From the NCBI GenBank assembly GCA_023416895.1, contig JAEZGQ010000125.1:1-6523 (forward strand): a stretch of 6,523 nt of DNA, written 5' to 3'. Within the stretch, counting starts at the first letter, position 1, and every line of letters begins with the position of its first letter. This document shows positions 1 through 6,418 of this stretch, piece by piece. Under the pieces are notes generated by a model. The model searched no databases, was not told where the DNA came from, and saw only the letters and a list, made by a program, of their open reading frames with translations. The position numbers were made by a program, and so were the translations under genes. Origin of the DNA: Bacillota bacterium (lineage in GTDB: Bacteria; Bacillota; Clostridia; Christensenellales; CAG-138).

Positions 1-99
1 GAAGCAAAACCCGTCCCCCGTGCGCTCGACTATCCGCAGCGCAAATACAGCGCGGAAGAGCTTGAAAAAATGGGGATCAATCTTCTGGATGAGGAGTAA
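1..99 (+). CDS. Probable DnaD-domain replication protein, C-terminal end only (partial)
   Basis: Frame 1 is open from the first base and ends at TAA 97-99, giving the last 32 residues of a protein whose start lies outside the window. The visible tail is hydrophilic and ends in YSAEELEKMGINLLDEE. A short 'Y-S-x-E-E-L-E' helix followed by a few residues is the usual ending of clostridial DnaD-domain proteins, which act in primosome assembly and helicase loading. The next gene is a DnaC/DnaI-type helicase loader whose ribosome binding site lies inside the last codons of this one, so the two are almost certainly co-transcribed and perhaps translationally coupled. That gene pairing is the main support for the DnaD call. 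The conserved DnaD domain itself is not in the window, so the family assignment is inference. That the frame is coding is better supported. Confidence 0.65.
   Translation, partial: EAKPVPRALDYPQRKYSAEELEKMGINLLDEE
92..96 (+). promoter_or_regulatory. Ribosome binding site that sets the start of the helicase-loader gene
   Basis: AGGAG lies 7 bases before GTG 104 and overlaps the last codons and stop of the upstream gene. The in-frame ATGs further upstream, at 20 and 89, have no comparable site at a normal distance, and the first would add 28 residues out of phase with the upstream coding frame. This favours GTG 104 as the start. Confidence 0.7.
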
Positions 100-103
100 G
101 CCT

Positions 104-1045
104 GTGGCAAGTTTACGCGAGCTTGAATATGAGTACAAAAAGCTAAGAGAGAAAGCGCATAGCGAATGCGATGAGCGCGTGCGTGCCGCTTATAAAGCCA
201 TCCCACGCCTGATGGAAATCGACGACGAACGCCGTGCGGCGGCGTTTTCGCTCGGCGAAAAGCTTCGCCATTCAAGCGACCCGCAGCGCGACCGAAGTGA
301 CGTGCAGGCGCTGATCGACCGCATGAATCAAGAAGAAACGGCGATTTTAAAGCTGCACGGGCTGGAATGCGACTATTTGAAGCCGCACTACCGCTGCCCC
401 TTGTGTTCGGATACGGGGTACGTAGGGGAAAGCGAAAAAACCATGTGCCGCTGCCTTGTTCAAAGGCTCACGCAAAACCGTTTTGAAACTTCACACCTCA
501 ATCCTCAGGAGCGCTTTGAAACCTTCCGCACCGATGTTTACCCGTCCGAAGCACAAAAAAGGCTTGCACTAAAAGCTAGGATGAAATGCGAAAGTTATGC
601 GGATGCCTTCCCGGAGAACGATCCGAAAAGCCTGTTGATTTCCGGCAACTCCGGCCTCGGCAAGAGCTTTCTTTTAAATTGCATCGCAAACCGCGTATAT
701 GAGCGAGGCCACGGCGTGTACAAGCTTACTGCTTATAACCTAATCGAAACCGTGATGAAAGGTATTCGTGGAAACGCCGGCATGCCGGATTTTGTTTTGC
801 CCGAACTGCTTATCATCGATGACCTTGGCACAGAGCAGATGATCAAAAACATCACCTGCGAAACGCTGTTTTCTATTATAAATGAGCGGCAATCGGCAGG
901 GAAGGCGACGCTTATCGCTACGAATCTTTCGCGCGAAAAGCTAATTGACTTTTACGGAGAGCGCTTGTATTCCCGACTTATCGCGCCGCGTCATAGCGCA
1001 ACACTAAAGCTCGAGGGCGAAAACCTGCACATTTCGCTGAAATAG
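104..1045 (+). CDS. DnaC/DnaI-type replicative helicase loader (AAA+ ATPase)
   Basis: A 313-residue protein that, by family, uses ATP to load the replicative DnaB/DnaC-type helicase onto DNA at the replication fork in the cytoplasm. In order: a charged helical N-terminus (about 1-75, with the family-like stretch IPRLMEIDDE); a cysteine cluster CPLCSDTGY (98-106) followed by MCRC (114-117), which probably binds zinc as in DnaI-like loaders; Walker A GNSGLGKS (181-188); Walker B LLIIDDLG (235-242); sensor I LIATN (270-274); and an ERLYSRL arginine-finger motif (286-292). The length is typical of the family. The GTG start is chosen for its AGGAG at 92-96. The gene follows a probable dnaD-type gene by 4 bases, as is common in clostridia, and precedes a hairpin at 1081-1107. 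The fold is shared with IstB of IS21 elements, but IstB lacks this zinc cluster and no istA transposase is next to it. Confidence 0.9.
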   Translation: MASLRELEYEYKKLREKAHSECDERVRAAYKAIPRLMEIDDERRAAAFSLGEKLRHSSDPQRDRSDVQALIDRMNQEETAILKLHGLECDYLKPHYRCPLCSDTGYVGESEKTMCRCLVQRLTQNRFETSHLNPQERFETFRTDVYPSEAQKRLALKARMKCESYADAFPENDPKSLLISGNSGLGKSFLLNCIANRVYERGHGVYKLTAYNLIETVMKGIRGNAGMPDFVLPELLIIDDLGTEQMIKNITCETLFSIINERQSAGKATLIATNLSREKLIDFYGERLYSRLIAPRHSATLKLEGENLHISLK

Positions 1046-1080
1046 GACGCCGATTCTGGCTTAATCATCCTAAACGTACG

Positions 1081-1107
1081 AAACGGCCCTTCTTGGGGGA
1101 CCGTTTT
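1081..1107 (+). terminator. Probable Rho-independent terminator after the helicase-loader gene
   Basis: AAACGGCCC (1081-1089) can pair with GGG (1097-1099) plus CCGTTT (1101-1106), leaving A1100 bulged and a short pyrimidine-rich loop. The stem is followed by only a short T run (TTTT, 1104-1107). It starts 36 bases after the stop codon at 1045, where a terminator would be expected. The weak T tract lowers confidence. Confidence 0.55.
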
Positions 1108-1195
1108 CAATACTCTCATTCTCATCAAGCAGGGGCCAATCTCCTGCGCCTTAAGCGCCATATTTGTCTATAACCGTTTTTTCGCGGCAGCGCGG

Positions 1196-1224
1196 TGGAC
1201 TGGGTGAAACGGCTATGTTATAGT
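1196..1224 (+). promoter_or_regulatory. Candidate sigma-A type promoter for the GNAT/metallopeptidase pair
   Basis: TGGACT (1196-1201; four of six matches to TTGACA) is followed after 17 bases by TATAGT (1219-1224; five of six matches to TATAAT). It sits about 60 bases before the TTG start of the acetyltransferase gene and downstream of the hairpin that ends the previous unit. The overlapping TATGTT at 1214 could serve as another -10. Read by eye only. Confidence 0.35.
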
Positions 1225-1273
1225 TTTCACAAGAATTCGAAAAATGGCGGTAGGCTGATTGTGCTTTGCCGCG

Positions 1274-1279
1274 AGGAGG
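1274..1279 (+). promoter_or_regulatory. Ribosome binding site that decides a TTG start
   Basis: A perfect AGGAGG (within GAGGAGGAG, 1273-1281) stands 4 bases before TTG 1284. The frame is also open from TTG 1266, but that codon lies upstream of the ribosome binding site and has no site of its own, so 1284 is the better start. Confidence 0.7.
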
Positions 1280-1283
1280 AGCT

Positions 1284-2066
1284 TTGCATTCAGACGACAT
1301 CGTATTTGTCCGAGGCGACTGGGAGCGTTTCGCGCTGTACGCCGCGGAACATTATCTAAACAACAAGATCATTATAGATTCCTTTTTGGAGGATCATCTT
1401 CAAAAAGCAAATCACTACAGAATGGAGTACAGCGGCGAAACCGTGGGCTGGTTTTCGGTTGCGAATCAGTCGACGCTCGTGTTTTTTCATGTGTGCGACG
1501 CGTATGCATGTTTCGGGCAAGCGCTTTTTGCGCGAGCAAAAAGGTATGAAAACGTTACAAATGCAATGGTTCCTACGGGTGACGAGTTCTTTTTAAGCCA
1601 TGCGGCGGACGCTTTTACGCGGCTGGAAAAACAGGCGTATTTTGCGGTGTATCCCAAACTCGCGCCGCAGGTGCAGCTCTGCCCGCTTACGCTGCGGCTT
1701 TTGGACGTTGCGGCCGATGCTGCGCTACTCAAAAAGGCCGGTGACTTTTTTGATGACGACATTGAAAAAATCAAAGACGGCGGCGGCGGGCGCATATATG
1801 CCGCCGAGGCTGAGGGGGAAACCGTAGGATTTGGCATCATGGACCCGAGCGTGCTTGTAAACTATGCAAGCATTGGGATGTACGTGCTTGAGGAATACCG
1901 TAGGAAAGGATATGCTAGAAGCATTCTTTCTCGGCTCTCTCAAATGGCGCGCGAGCAAAACCTTCAAGCTGTTTCGGGGTGCTGGTATTACAACCACAAC
2001 TCCAAAAAAAGCATGGAAAGCGCGGGTGCTTACGCAAAAACAAGGCTTTTGCGGTTTTATTTTTAG
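1284..2066 (+). CDS. GNAT-family N-acetyltransferase, two-part
   Basis: A 260-residue protein read from a TTG start. The C-terminal half (about 130-260) is a GNAT domain that would transfer an acetyl group from acetyl-CoA to an amine. Its motif A strand and helix SIGMYVLEEYRRKGYARSIL (196-215) contain the R-x-x-G-x-A pyrophosphate-binding loop (R206, G209, A211), and further on NHNSKKSMESAG (237-248) matches the usual end of the domain (N-x-x-S, then a helix ending in A-G). The N-terminal half (about 1-125) has a similar rhythm (YRMEYSGETVGWFSVAN) but no acetyl-CoA loop, suggesting a degenerate GNAT-like or substrate-binding domain. This would put it among the tandem-domain GNATs. The substrate cannot be read from the sequence. 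It is followed after 25 bases by the HExxH gene, probably in one transcript. No truncation or frameshift is seen. Confidence 0.82.
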   Translation: MHSDDIVFVRGDWERFALYAAEHYLNNKIIIDSFLEDHLQKANHYRMEYSGETVGWFSVANQSTLVFFHVCDAYACFGQALFARAKRYENVTNAMVPTGDEFFLSHAADAFTRLEKQAYFAVYPKLAPQVQLCPLTLRLLDVAADAALLKKAGDFFDDDIEKIKDGGGGRIYAAEAEGETVGFGIMDPSVLVNYASIGMYVLEEYRRKGYARSILSRLSQMAREQNLQAVSGCWYYNHNSKKSMESAGAYAKTRLLRFYF

Positions 2067-2091
2067 AGTGCCGTAGTGCAGGAGGAGCAAC

Positions 2092-2547
2092 ATGAACACC
2101 GACCGCAAGGATATGGAGCGTTATCTTAAAAAGTGGCAGCACAACCTGCGCCTTCGCGACTGGGACATTCGCCTCAAGATCGTGGAAACCCCTTGGCGAA
2201 AAACGGGCGACATCAAAATCGATATGGACGACCGCAATGCCGTGCTTATGATTAACGCCTGCGACCCCAAGCAGACAAACCTTGAAGAGCTGATCCTTCA
2301 TGAACTGCTGCATTTGAAGCTGTGGCCGATGGATCAAATGATCGAAACGCTCCTTAACTGTGTGTATGGCGACGATGAGGCCGATCCCAAACGTGAATTT
2401 GCCTACACGCAGTTTATGACGACGCTCGAATCCACCGTAAACGACCTTGCGAAAAGCTTCTTGGAGCAAGGCGGGGAGGAGCGCGAAATTTCATTCGGGC
2501 GGCTTGCGGCTGAGGTGATGCGCGAAATCGGCGGGCAGGCGCAGTAA
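2092..2547 (+). CDS. Small HExxH metallopeptidase-like protein of unknown role
   Basis: A 151-residue soluble protein with no signal peptide or membrane segment. LILHELLHLKLW (67-78) carries the zincin signature H70-E71-x-x-H74, in which the two histidines would bind zinc and the glutamate would activate water. The third ligand is not obvious; E113 in the helix LESTVNDLA (112-120) is a candidate. The N-terminal part (YLKKWQHNLRLRDWDIRLKI, then GDIKID, then AVLMIN) matches the layout of small putative metallopeptidases seen in Firmicutes and their phages: a helix with a DWDI-type strand, a Gly-Asp/Glu-Ile strand, an A-x-x-x-I-N strand, then HELLH. ATG 2092 has AGGAGG (2080-2085) 6 bases upstream. 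It follows the acetyltransferase gene by 25 bases. Peptidase activity is inferred from the motif only. The last 25 residues, after the EQGGEER stretch, look like a separate helix. Confidence 0.75.
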   Translation: MNTDRKDMERYLKKWQHNLRLRDWDIRLKIVETPWRKTGDIKIDMDDRNAVLMINACDPKQTNLEELILHELLHLKLWPMDQMIETLLNCVYGDDEADPKREFAYTQFMTTLESTVNDLAKSFLEQGGEEREISFGRLAAEVMREIGGQAQ

Positions 2548-2679
2548 TCCGACGAAGCGCTTTAAGCAGCGGAAACACAAAAACGTCGCAGGGCAATGAA
2601 ACAACTGAATATTCAACCAATTGAATTTGTTTAATGCACATTCTACCTAAAATACGCGTTTTCTAAAAACGATAAACGA

Positions 2680-2709
2680 GGCACGTTGGGATATATCCCA
2701 CGTGCCTTT
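2680..2709. terminator. Strong hairpin between convergent units, likely bidirectional terminator
   Basis: GGCACGTTGGGA (2680-2691) pairs with TCCCACGTGCC (2696-2706): eleven base pairs with one bulged T around a TATA loop. On the plus strand it is followed by TTTGG. Read on the minus strand it is followed by a T-rich stretch (TCGTTTATCGTTTTT). It lies 58 bases beyond the germination-operon stop and about 130 bases beyond the HExxH gene stop, so it can separate the two convergent transcripts. The T runs are imperfect on both sides. Confidence 0.65.
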
Positions 2710-2767
2710 GGCTTTCAAAACAAGATGAATTTTTGAGCAAAGGGTCGGTTCGGAAGCAAACAGCAGG

Positions 2768-4210
2768 TCACTTAGGCGAACGGGTATTGTCCTTGTCGCG
2801 CATGTATTGCTGACGCTTTGGAGACATACGCTTGCTGAACAGTAGCGTTCGAACAAAGTCATAAAAGTTAAACGGCGCCCACGGTGCAAGGTAGGGGGTG
2901 CCGAAAGCATCGATCGAAACGATGATCGATAAAATTAGGGTGATCGCCAGCGCAAAGCCGTAAAAGCCCAAGAAGCCCGTCATGATGATCACCAGAAATT
3001 TAAGCATGCGAAGCGGGTGCGCGATCGTGACATCCGGTATGGCAAAGGTTGCAAGAAATGCAATCGAGGCCAAAATCAAAAGCAACGGCGAATATACGCC
3101 TGAGGTGGACGCTGCCTGCCCGATGATAATCGCACCTACAATCGCGATTGCCGAGCCGATTTTAATAGGTACGCGCATCAGCGCCTCGCGCATCAACTCC
3201 AGAATAAACTCTATGGAGAGAACCGCAATGAAGGCGGAAAATGGTGCGCGCGAGCGCATTTGGGCAAATGTAACAACGTACGATGCCGGCATCACGTCGT
3301 GGTGATACTCTGCGAGCGCGATGTAAAAAGACGTGAGCGTGATGGAGAGGATTACTGCCACATACCGGATGATGCGCATGAACATGCCGAAAAACTTGTT
3401 GTTGTAGCGGTCGTCGCAGGAATATAAAAATTCTGCAAACACCATAGGCGCGCGAAGCGCAGTGCCGCTGCCGTCTACTAGGATAACAACCTTGCCTTCA
3501 AGCAGTTCCTCTACCGCCATGTCCGAGCGCTCAATGATGCCCATGCGCGGGAAAAGCACGTTTTTGGGCTTGTGCAGAAAAGCCTGTAATTCGCCCGACT
3601 CGTAAACACCGTCGGTCTGGATACCGTCGATGCAACTACTGATTTCTTCTACCAGCTTGGCGTTTGCAATGTCTTCAATGTACATAATCGCCACGGTGCT
3701 TTTGGTTCTGGCGCCAACCTGCTTTTTTTCGATGCGAAGATTTCCGTCCTTTAGGCGATAGCGTATCAAAGAAAGGTTCGATTCCAGATCTTCCACAAAG
3801 GCGTCTCTTGGGCCGCGCAGCGCATACATGAGTTCCGGTGATGAAACTCGCCGCTTTTCCACCTTTTTCAGGTTAATTACAAGGTACTCGTTGTCGGTCG
3901 TAAACAACACGACCGTATGCCCGTTTAAAATTTCAGCTTCCACTTGACTCAAGTCGCTCGCGAGGTGACACTGGTCTGCATACATTAGGCTGTTTGCCGC
4001 AAACGAGGGGGTTACGGCCTTTTTGCATTCGGCGCAATACTCCTGAAGCGGCTTAATCACCATTTCGGAGATTGCTCGCCGGTCGGACAGCTGACCGATG
4101 TAACAGATGTACGATGTTCCTCCGAGGTAAGGTATCTCCCGAACCATAACATCGAGCTTTTTCTCGGTCAGGTTGCTTACCAGCTTTTCCACATGAAAGG
4201 CGGTTTTCAT
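2768..4210 (-). CDS. GerA-family spore germination protein, A subunit (GerAA-like)
   Basis: A 480-residue membrane subunit of a germinant receptor. Residues 1 to about 280 form the large hydrophilic N-terminal domain typical of GerAA, with family landmarks VREIPYLGG (23-31), GPRDAFVEDLESNLSLIRYR (133-152), TKSTVAIMYIEDIAN (169-183) and FPRMGIIERSD...LLEGKVVILVDGS (220-248). The C-terminal half has about five hydrophobic segments (roughly 283-301, 323-345, 351-377, 378-396, 403-432) with the conserved YHHDVMP (302-308), LELMREA (337-343) and GAIIIGQAA (359-367), and it ends with PYLAPWAPFNFYDF and a basic tail. ATG 4210 has AGGAGGG (4226-4220) 9 bases upstream, inside the end of gerAC. It is the last gene of the operon, 5 bases after gerAC, and a hairpin at 2680-2709 follows. 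Length and layout are typical. Oddities are VDGSGTALRAP where most members have a VDGTP-like segment, and a CAEC motif at 59-62. Confidence 0.93.
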   Translation of the reverse strand: MKTAFHVEKLVSNLTEKKLDVMVREIPYLGGTSYICYIGQLSDRRAISEMVIKPLQEYCAECKKAVTPSFAANSLMYADQCHLASDLSQVEAEILNGHTVVLFTTDNEYLVINLKKVEKRRVSSPELMYALRGPRDAFVEDLESNLSLIRYRLKDGNLRIEKKQVGARTKSTVAIMYIEDIANAKLVEEISSCIDGIQTDGVYESGELQAFLHKPKNVLFPRMGIIERSDMAVEELLEGKVVILVDGSGTALRAPMVFAEFLYSCDDRYNNKFFGMFMRIIRYVAVILSITLTSFYIALAEYHHDVMPASYVVTFAQMRSRAPFSAFIAVLSIEFILELMREALMRVPIKIGSAIAIVGAIIIGQAASTSGVYSPLLLILASIAFLATFAIPDVTIAHPLRMLKFLVIIMTGFLGFYGFALAITLILSIIVSIDAFGTPYLAPWAPFNFYDFVRTLLFSKRMSPKRQQYMRDKDNTRSPK

Positions 4211-4215
4211 TGCGA

Positions 4216-5343
4216 TTAACCCTCCTGAATGTAGTCGTAAGCGTCGTTGTCTTTGACTTGAACATCAATGTTAAAGGTAAACTCCGAATTTCTAAATGCG
4301 GTAGGCCAATCCAACTGCTCATACACGTCCGGATATTTGATGCGGAAGGGCTCGCTGAAGGAGAGGTAATCGCATCCGCAATCCAAAGAAGTGCGAATGG
4401 CTTCGGTTACATTTTCACGCAGTTGGGTGAGAAGGCCTGCCTGAATTGCATTTTTTACGTTTTCTGCAATCCGCGTGTCTACAGATTGGTACAGCAATTC
4501 GGCGGAAAAATCCAAGTTGATTACATAGCTTGCTTTCATGCCGTCCCATGTGACGGCGATGTCCTCGTGCTTTAGCGAAGCTTTCAAGGTATAGTCCACT
4601 TGGTCCGCATTCACAACATAAAGAAACGTCGGCGTTGCCTTTTCTCCGATCTGAATCAAATAAAGTATGCCTAGGGACTTTTCATGCGGAATAAACATTT
4701 TTCGTTGCCCGCCGTCAAACACCGAATAGCCCAAAAAGGCAATTTTCCCGTTCTTCATGCCCAATGTGGACAGAAGATAAGCTTTGTTTTGTGAGTTTAA
4801 TTTCTGTAGAACATCCGTTAAGGACATGTGGAAGGTGGTGCCTTGCTCCTGCAGGGCTTGAAGCATATCTTCAATGGCAAACCCCACGGAAGATGCGTTT
4901 TCCGGTTTTTGTTTTAAAAGGTCCATCGGCGAATCCGGCGTAATGATCATGTCCATGGTTTTTCGATAATCGGGCATCTCGCGTACACGGAAGGCATATT
5001 CCTCAATGCCGTTATCCGCCATTTCCTCCGTCATGATGAGCGATTGCACGGTGCCAAGGTAAATGGGTTTGCTCAAAGCTTTGTCAATCTCGACGCGCGC
5101 CTGTGCAAAGTTATCGCCCGAACCCTTGACCACGGCTGGTTTTTGCCCACCGGCACTTTCATCGCTTGTGCTTTTACTTGGCGTAGTATTCACAATTTCA
5201 ACATAAAACGAATATTCGCTATCTTCATAGTCAACCACCACTGCGGTGCAGATGCTCATATCCTCAATGCTCAGAGCATCCCAGCAACCACAGGTCAACA
5301 AAACAATCAAAACCAGATAGATACTAACGATTGCTCTTTTCAC
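4216..5343 (-). CDS. GerA-family spore germination lipoprotein, C subunit (GerAC-like)
   Basis: A 375-residue lipoprotein subunit of the germinant receptor, expected on the outer face of the spore inner membrane. The N-terminus is a lipoprotein signal peptide: MKR, a hydrophobic core (4-16), then TCGCWD (17-22). By comparison with the family's GCWD, C20 should be the lipidated residue, although C18 also fits a lipobox (LLTC). Family features follow: an early strand with AVVVDYEDSEYSFYVEI (34-50), KALSKPIYLGTVQSLIMTEEMA (88-109), and the C-terminal GerAC domain (about 195-365) ending with WPTAFRNSEFTFNIDVQV (346-363). The start is GTG 5343, with AAGGTG (5356-5351) 7 bases upstream. The gene overlaps the end of gerAB by 20 bases and ends 5 bases before gerAA, so translation is probably coupled through the operon. 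A second CGC tripeptide occurs at 322-324. Confidence 0.92.
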   Translation of the reverse strand: MKRAIVSIYLVLIVLLTCGCWDALSIEDMSICTAVVVDYEDSEYSFYVEIVNTTPSKSTSDESAGGQKPAVVKGSGDNFAQARVEIDKALSKPIYLGTVQSLIMTEEMADNGIEEYAFRVREMPDYRKTMDMIITPDSPMDLLKQKPENASSVGFAIEDMLQALQEQGTTFHMSLTDVLQKLNSQNKAYLLSTLGMKNGKIAFLGYSVFDGGQRKMFIPHEKSLGILYLIQIGEKATPTFLYVVNADQVDYTLKASLKHEDIAVTWDGMKASYVINLDFSAELLYQSVDTRIAENVKNAIQAGLLTQLRENVTEAIRTSLDCGCDYLSFSEPFRIKYPDVYEQLDWPTAFRNSEFTFNIDVQVKDNDAYDYIQEG

Positions 5344-6418
5344 GCTTTTTCACCTTCGTAATCAAAAACAACACAAACGGGATCGCAATCATCGCCAACA
5401 GGCTGCACATGCTGAGCGTTGTTTTCAAAATCTGAGTATTGTTGGGAATCTGGAATGTCACAATGCCGGCAAGAAAAAGAGCAATGCCGACAACACTTAC
5501 AACAACGATTCGCTTCGCCTTGGGAAGCATTTTGCACAGCAACTCGACGAGAACCAGATACAGCATGGATATCCCTAGGAAAACGCGCATGAAGCCAATG
5601 GTGTCGTATACGACATCCATCCTCTGTAAGAATTCAACCTTTGGGTATTCCAGCAGCCGAATTGCCGCCACCATCGGAAAATTGTAGTTGACGATTTCGT
5701 CCAAGCCGATCATCGCGTAGCAGCCGTAAACATCAAGAATATAAACTAGCCCAATTCCTAGTATGGAAAAAAATGCAACCTTCGGCGCTCGTTTATTTTT
5801 CTTTAGAAAGGGGATGACAAGGAGTGCCTCAATCCCCGAGAAAGGCTCTACGGTATCCTTGAGCGCAAGGAGGTACCTTCCGATATCCGAAGCATTAAAA
5901 AGCGGCAATATAAAACTGAATGTTCCCTGAAACAACATGGAAACAAACAAGACAACCATAATTATAAAAAACAACAAGCCCAAGATTTCTACCAGTCTGC
6001 CAATGTTCCGAATCCCTTTGTAAGCGATGGCGCCGTAGATAGGAATTCCTGCCAAAAGCAATGCCCATACGGGCGTCTTTGCCATAAAATTCGCTTTGAC
6101 GAGCAGGGTGAACGAATTGCAATAATATAGAGAAAATAGGAAAAAATACGCAACATAAAAAAGTCCGATCAACAACCCTACATGTTTTCCGACAAGCGCC
6201 TGGCTATATTCATATATGGTCTTGCCTTCGTTAAGCTGGTTCAGCTTCACAATCAATGCGGCGATTGCTGCAAAGAAGAATGAAGCAAGAATGATCGTAA
6301 TCCACGCACCATGTCTTGCACCCAATGCCATTGTTTTGGCAAGACTTGCCACGGACGACGTTGAGATTGCTATAGACAGAACAAAGGCCATTTGTCGGTT
6401 GGTTATGGTGTTTTGCAT
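5324..6418 (-). CDS. GerA-family spore germination permease, B subunit (GerAB-like)
   Basis: A 364-residue integral membrane protein of the amino acid-polyamine-organocation type transporters that form the B subunit of germinant receptors, thought to hold the germinant-binding pocket in the spore inner membrane. About ten hydrophobic segments can be seen (near 9-27, 38-57, 80-108, 116-134, 142-164, 185-204, 214-236, 272-295, 302-323, 332-355). Family landmarks are the N-terminal ITNRQMAFVLS, ALGARHGAWITI (31-42), the EGKTIYEYSQALVGK loop (64-78), KDTVEPFSGIEALL (187-200) and the EYPKVEFLQRMD segment (257-268) before the eighth helix. The length is as usual. ATG 6418 has AGGTG (6429-6425) 6 bases upstream. 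It is the first gene of the operon. Which germinant it recognises cannot be told from the sequence. Confidence 0.93.
   Translation of the reverse strand: MQNTITNRQMAFVLSIAISTSSVASLAKTMALGARHGAWITIILASFFFAAIAALIVKLNQLNEGKTIYEYSQALVGKHVGLLIGLFYVAYFFLFSLYYCNSFTLLVKANFMAKTPVWALLLAGIPIYGAIAYKGIRNIGRLVEILGLLFFIIMVVLFVSMLFQGTFSFILPLFNASDIGRYLLALKDTVEPFSGIEALLVIPFLKKNKRAPKVAFFSILGIGLVYILDVYGCYAMIGLDEIVNYNFPMVAAIRLLEYPKVEFLQRMDVVYDTIGFMRVFLGISMLYLVLVELLCKMLPKAKRIVVVSVVGIALFLAGIVTFQIPNNTQILKTTLSMCSLLAMIAIPFVLFLITKVKKREKSNR
5351..5356 (-). promoter_or_regulatory. Ribosome binding site inside gerAB for the GTG start of the GerAC-like gene
   Basis: On the minus strand AAGGTG stands 7 bases before GTG 5343, within the last codons of the GerAB-like gene. 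It supports a GTG start giving a complete lipoprotein signal peptide, and it means that the B-C junction is an overlapping, probably coupled one. Confidence 0.65.

Noticed and set aside
20..103. N-terminal extension of the helicase loader from ATG 20 or ATG 89.
   Set aside because: It overlaps the coding end of the upstream gene in another frame, lacks a ribosome binding site at normal distance, and its sequence is unlike the family's N-terminus; GTG 104 has AGGAG in front.
104..1045. Reading the AAA+ protein as an IstB helper of an IS21-type element.
   Set aside because: It has the zinc cysteine cluster and N-terminal region of replication helicase loaders, sits behind a DnaD-like tail, and has no istA transposase or terminal inverted repeats nearby.
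1915..2469. Open frame of 184 codons on the minus strand across the acetyltransferase and HExxH genes.
   Set aside because: It spans two genes with clear family motifs on the other strand; its product shows low-complexity reverse-complement character (histidine- and proline-rich) and no domain.
2611..2626. Hairpin ATTCAA-CCAA-TTGAAT followed by TTTGTTT, after the HExxH gene.
   Set aside because: The stem is only six mostly A-T pairs, too weak to call a terminator; the hairpin at 2680-2709 is far stronger.
4210..4575. Open frame of 121 codons on the plus strand, antisense to the GerAC-like gene.
   Set aside because: It is a shadow of a well-supported gene, with no ribosome binding site of quality and no recognisable protein features.
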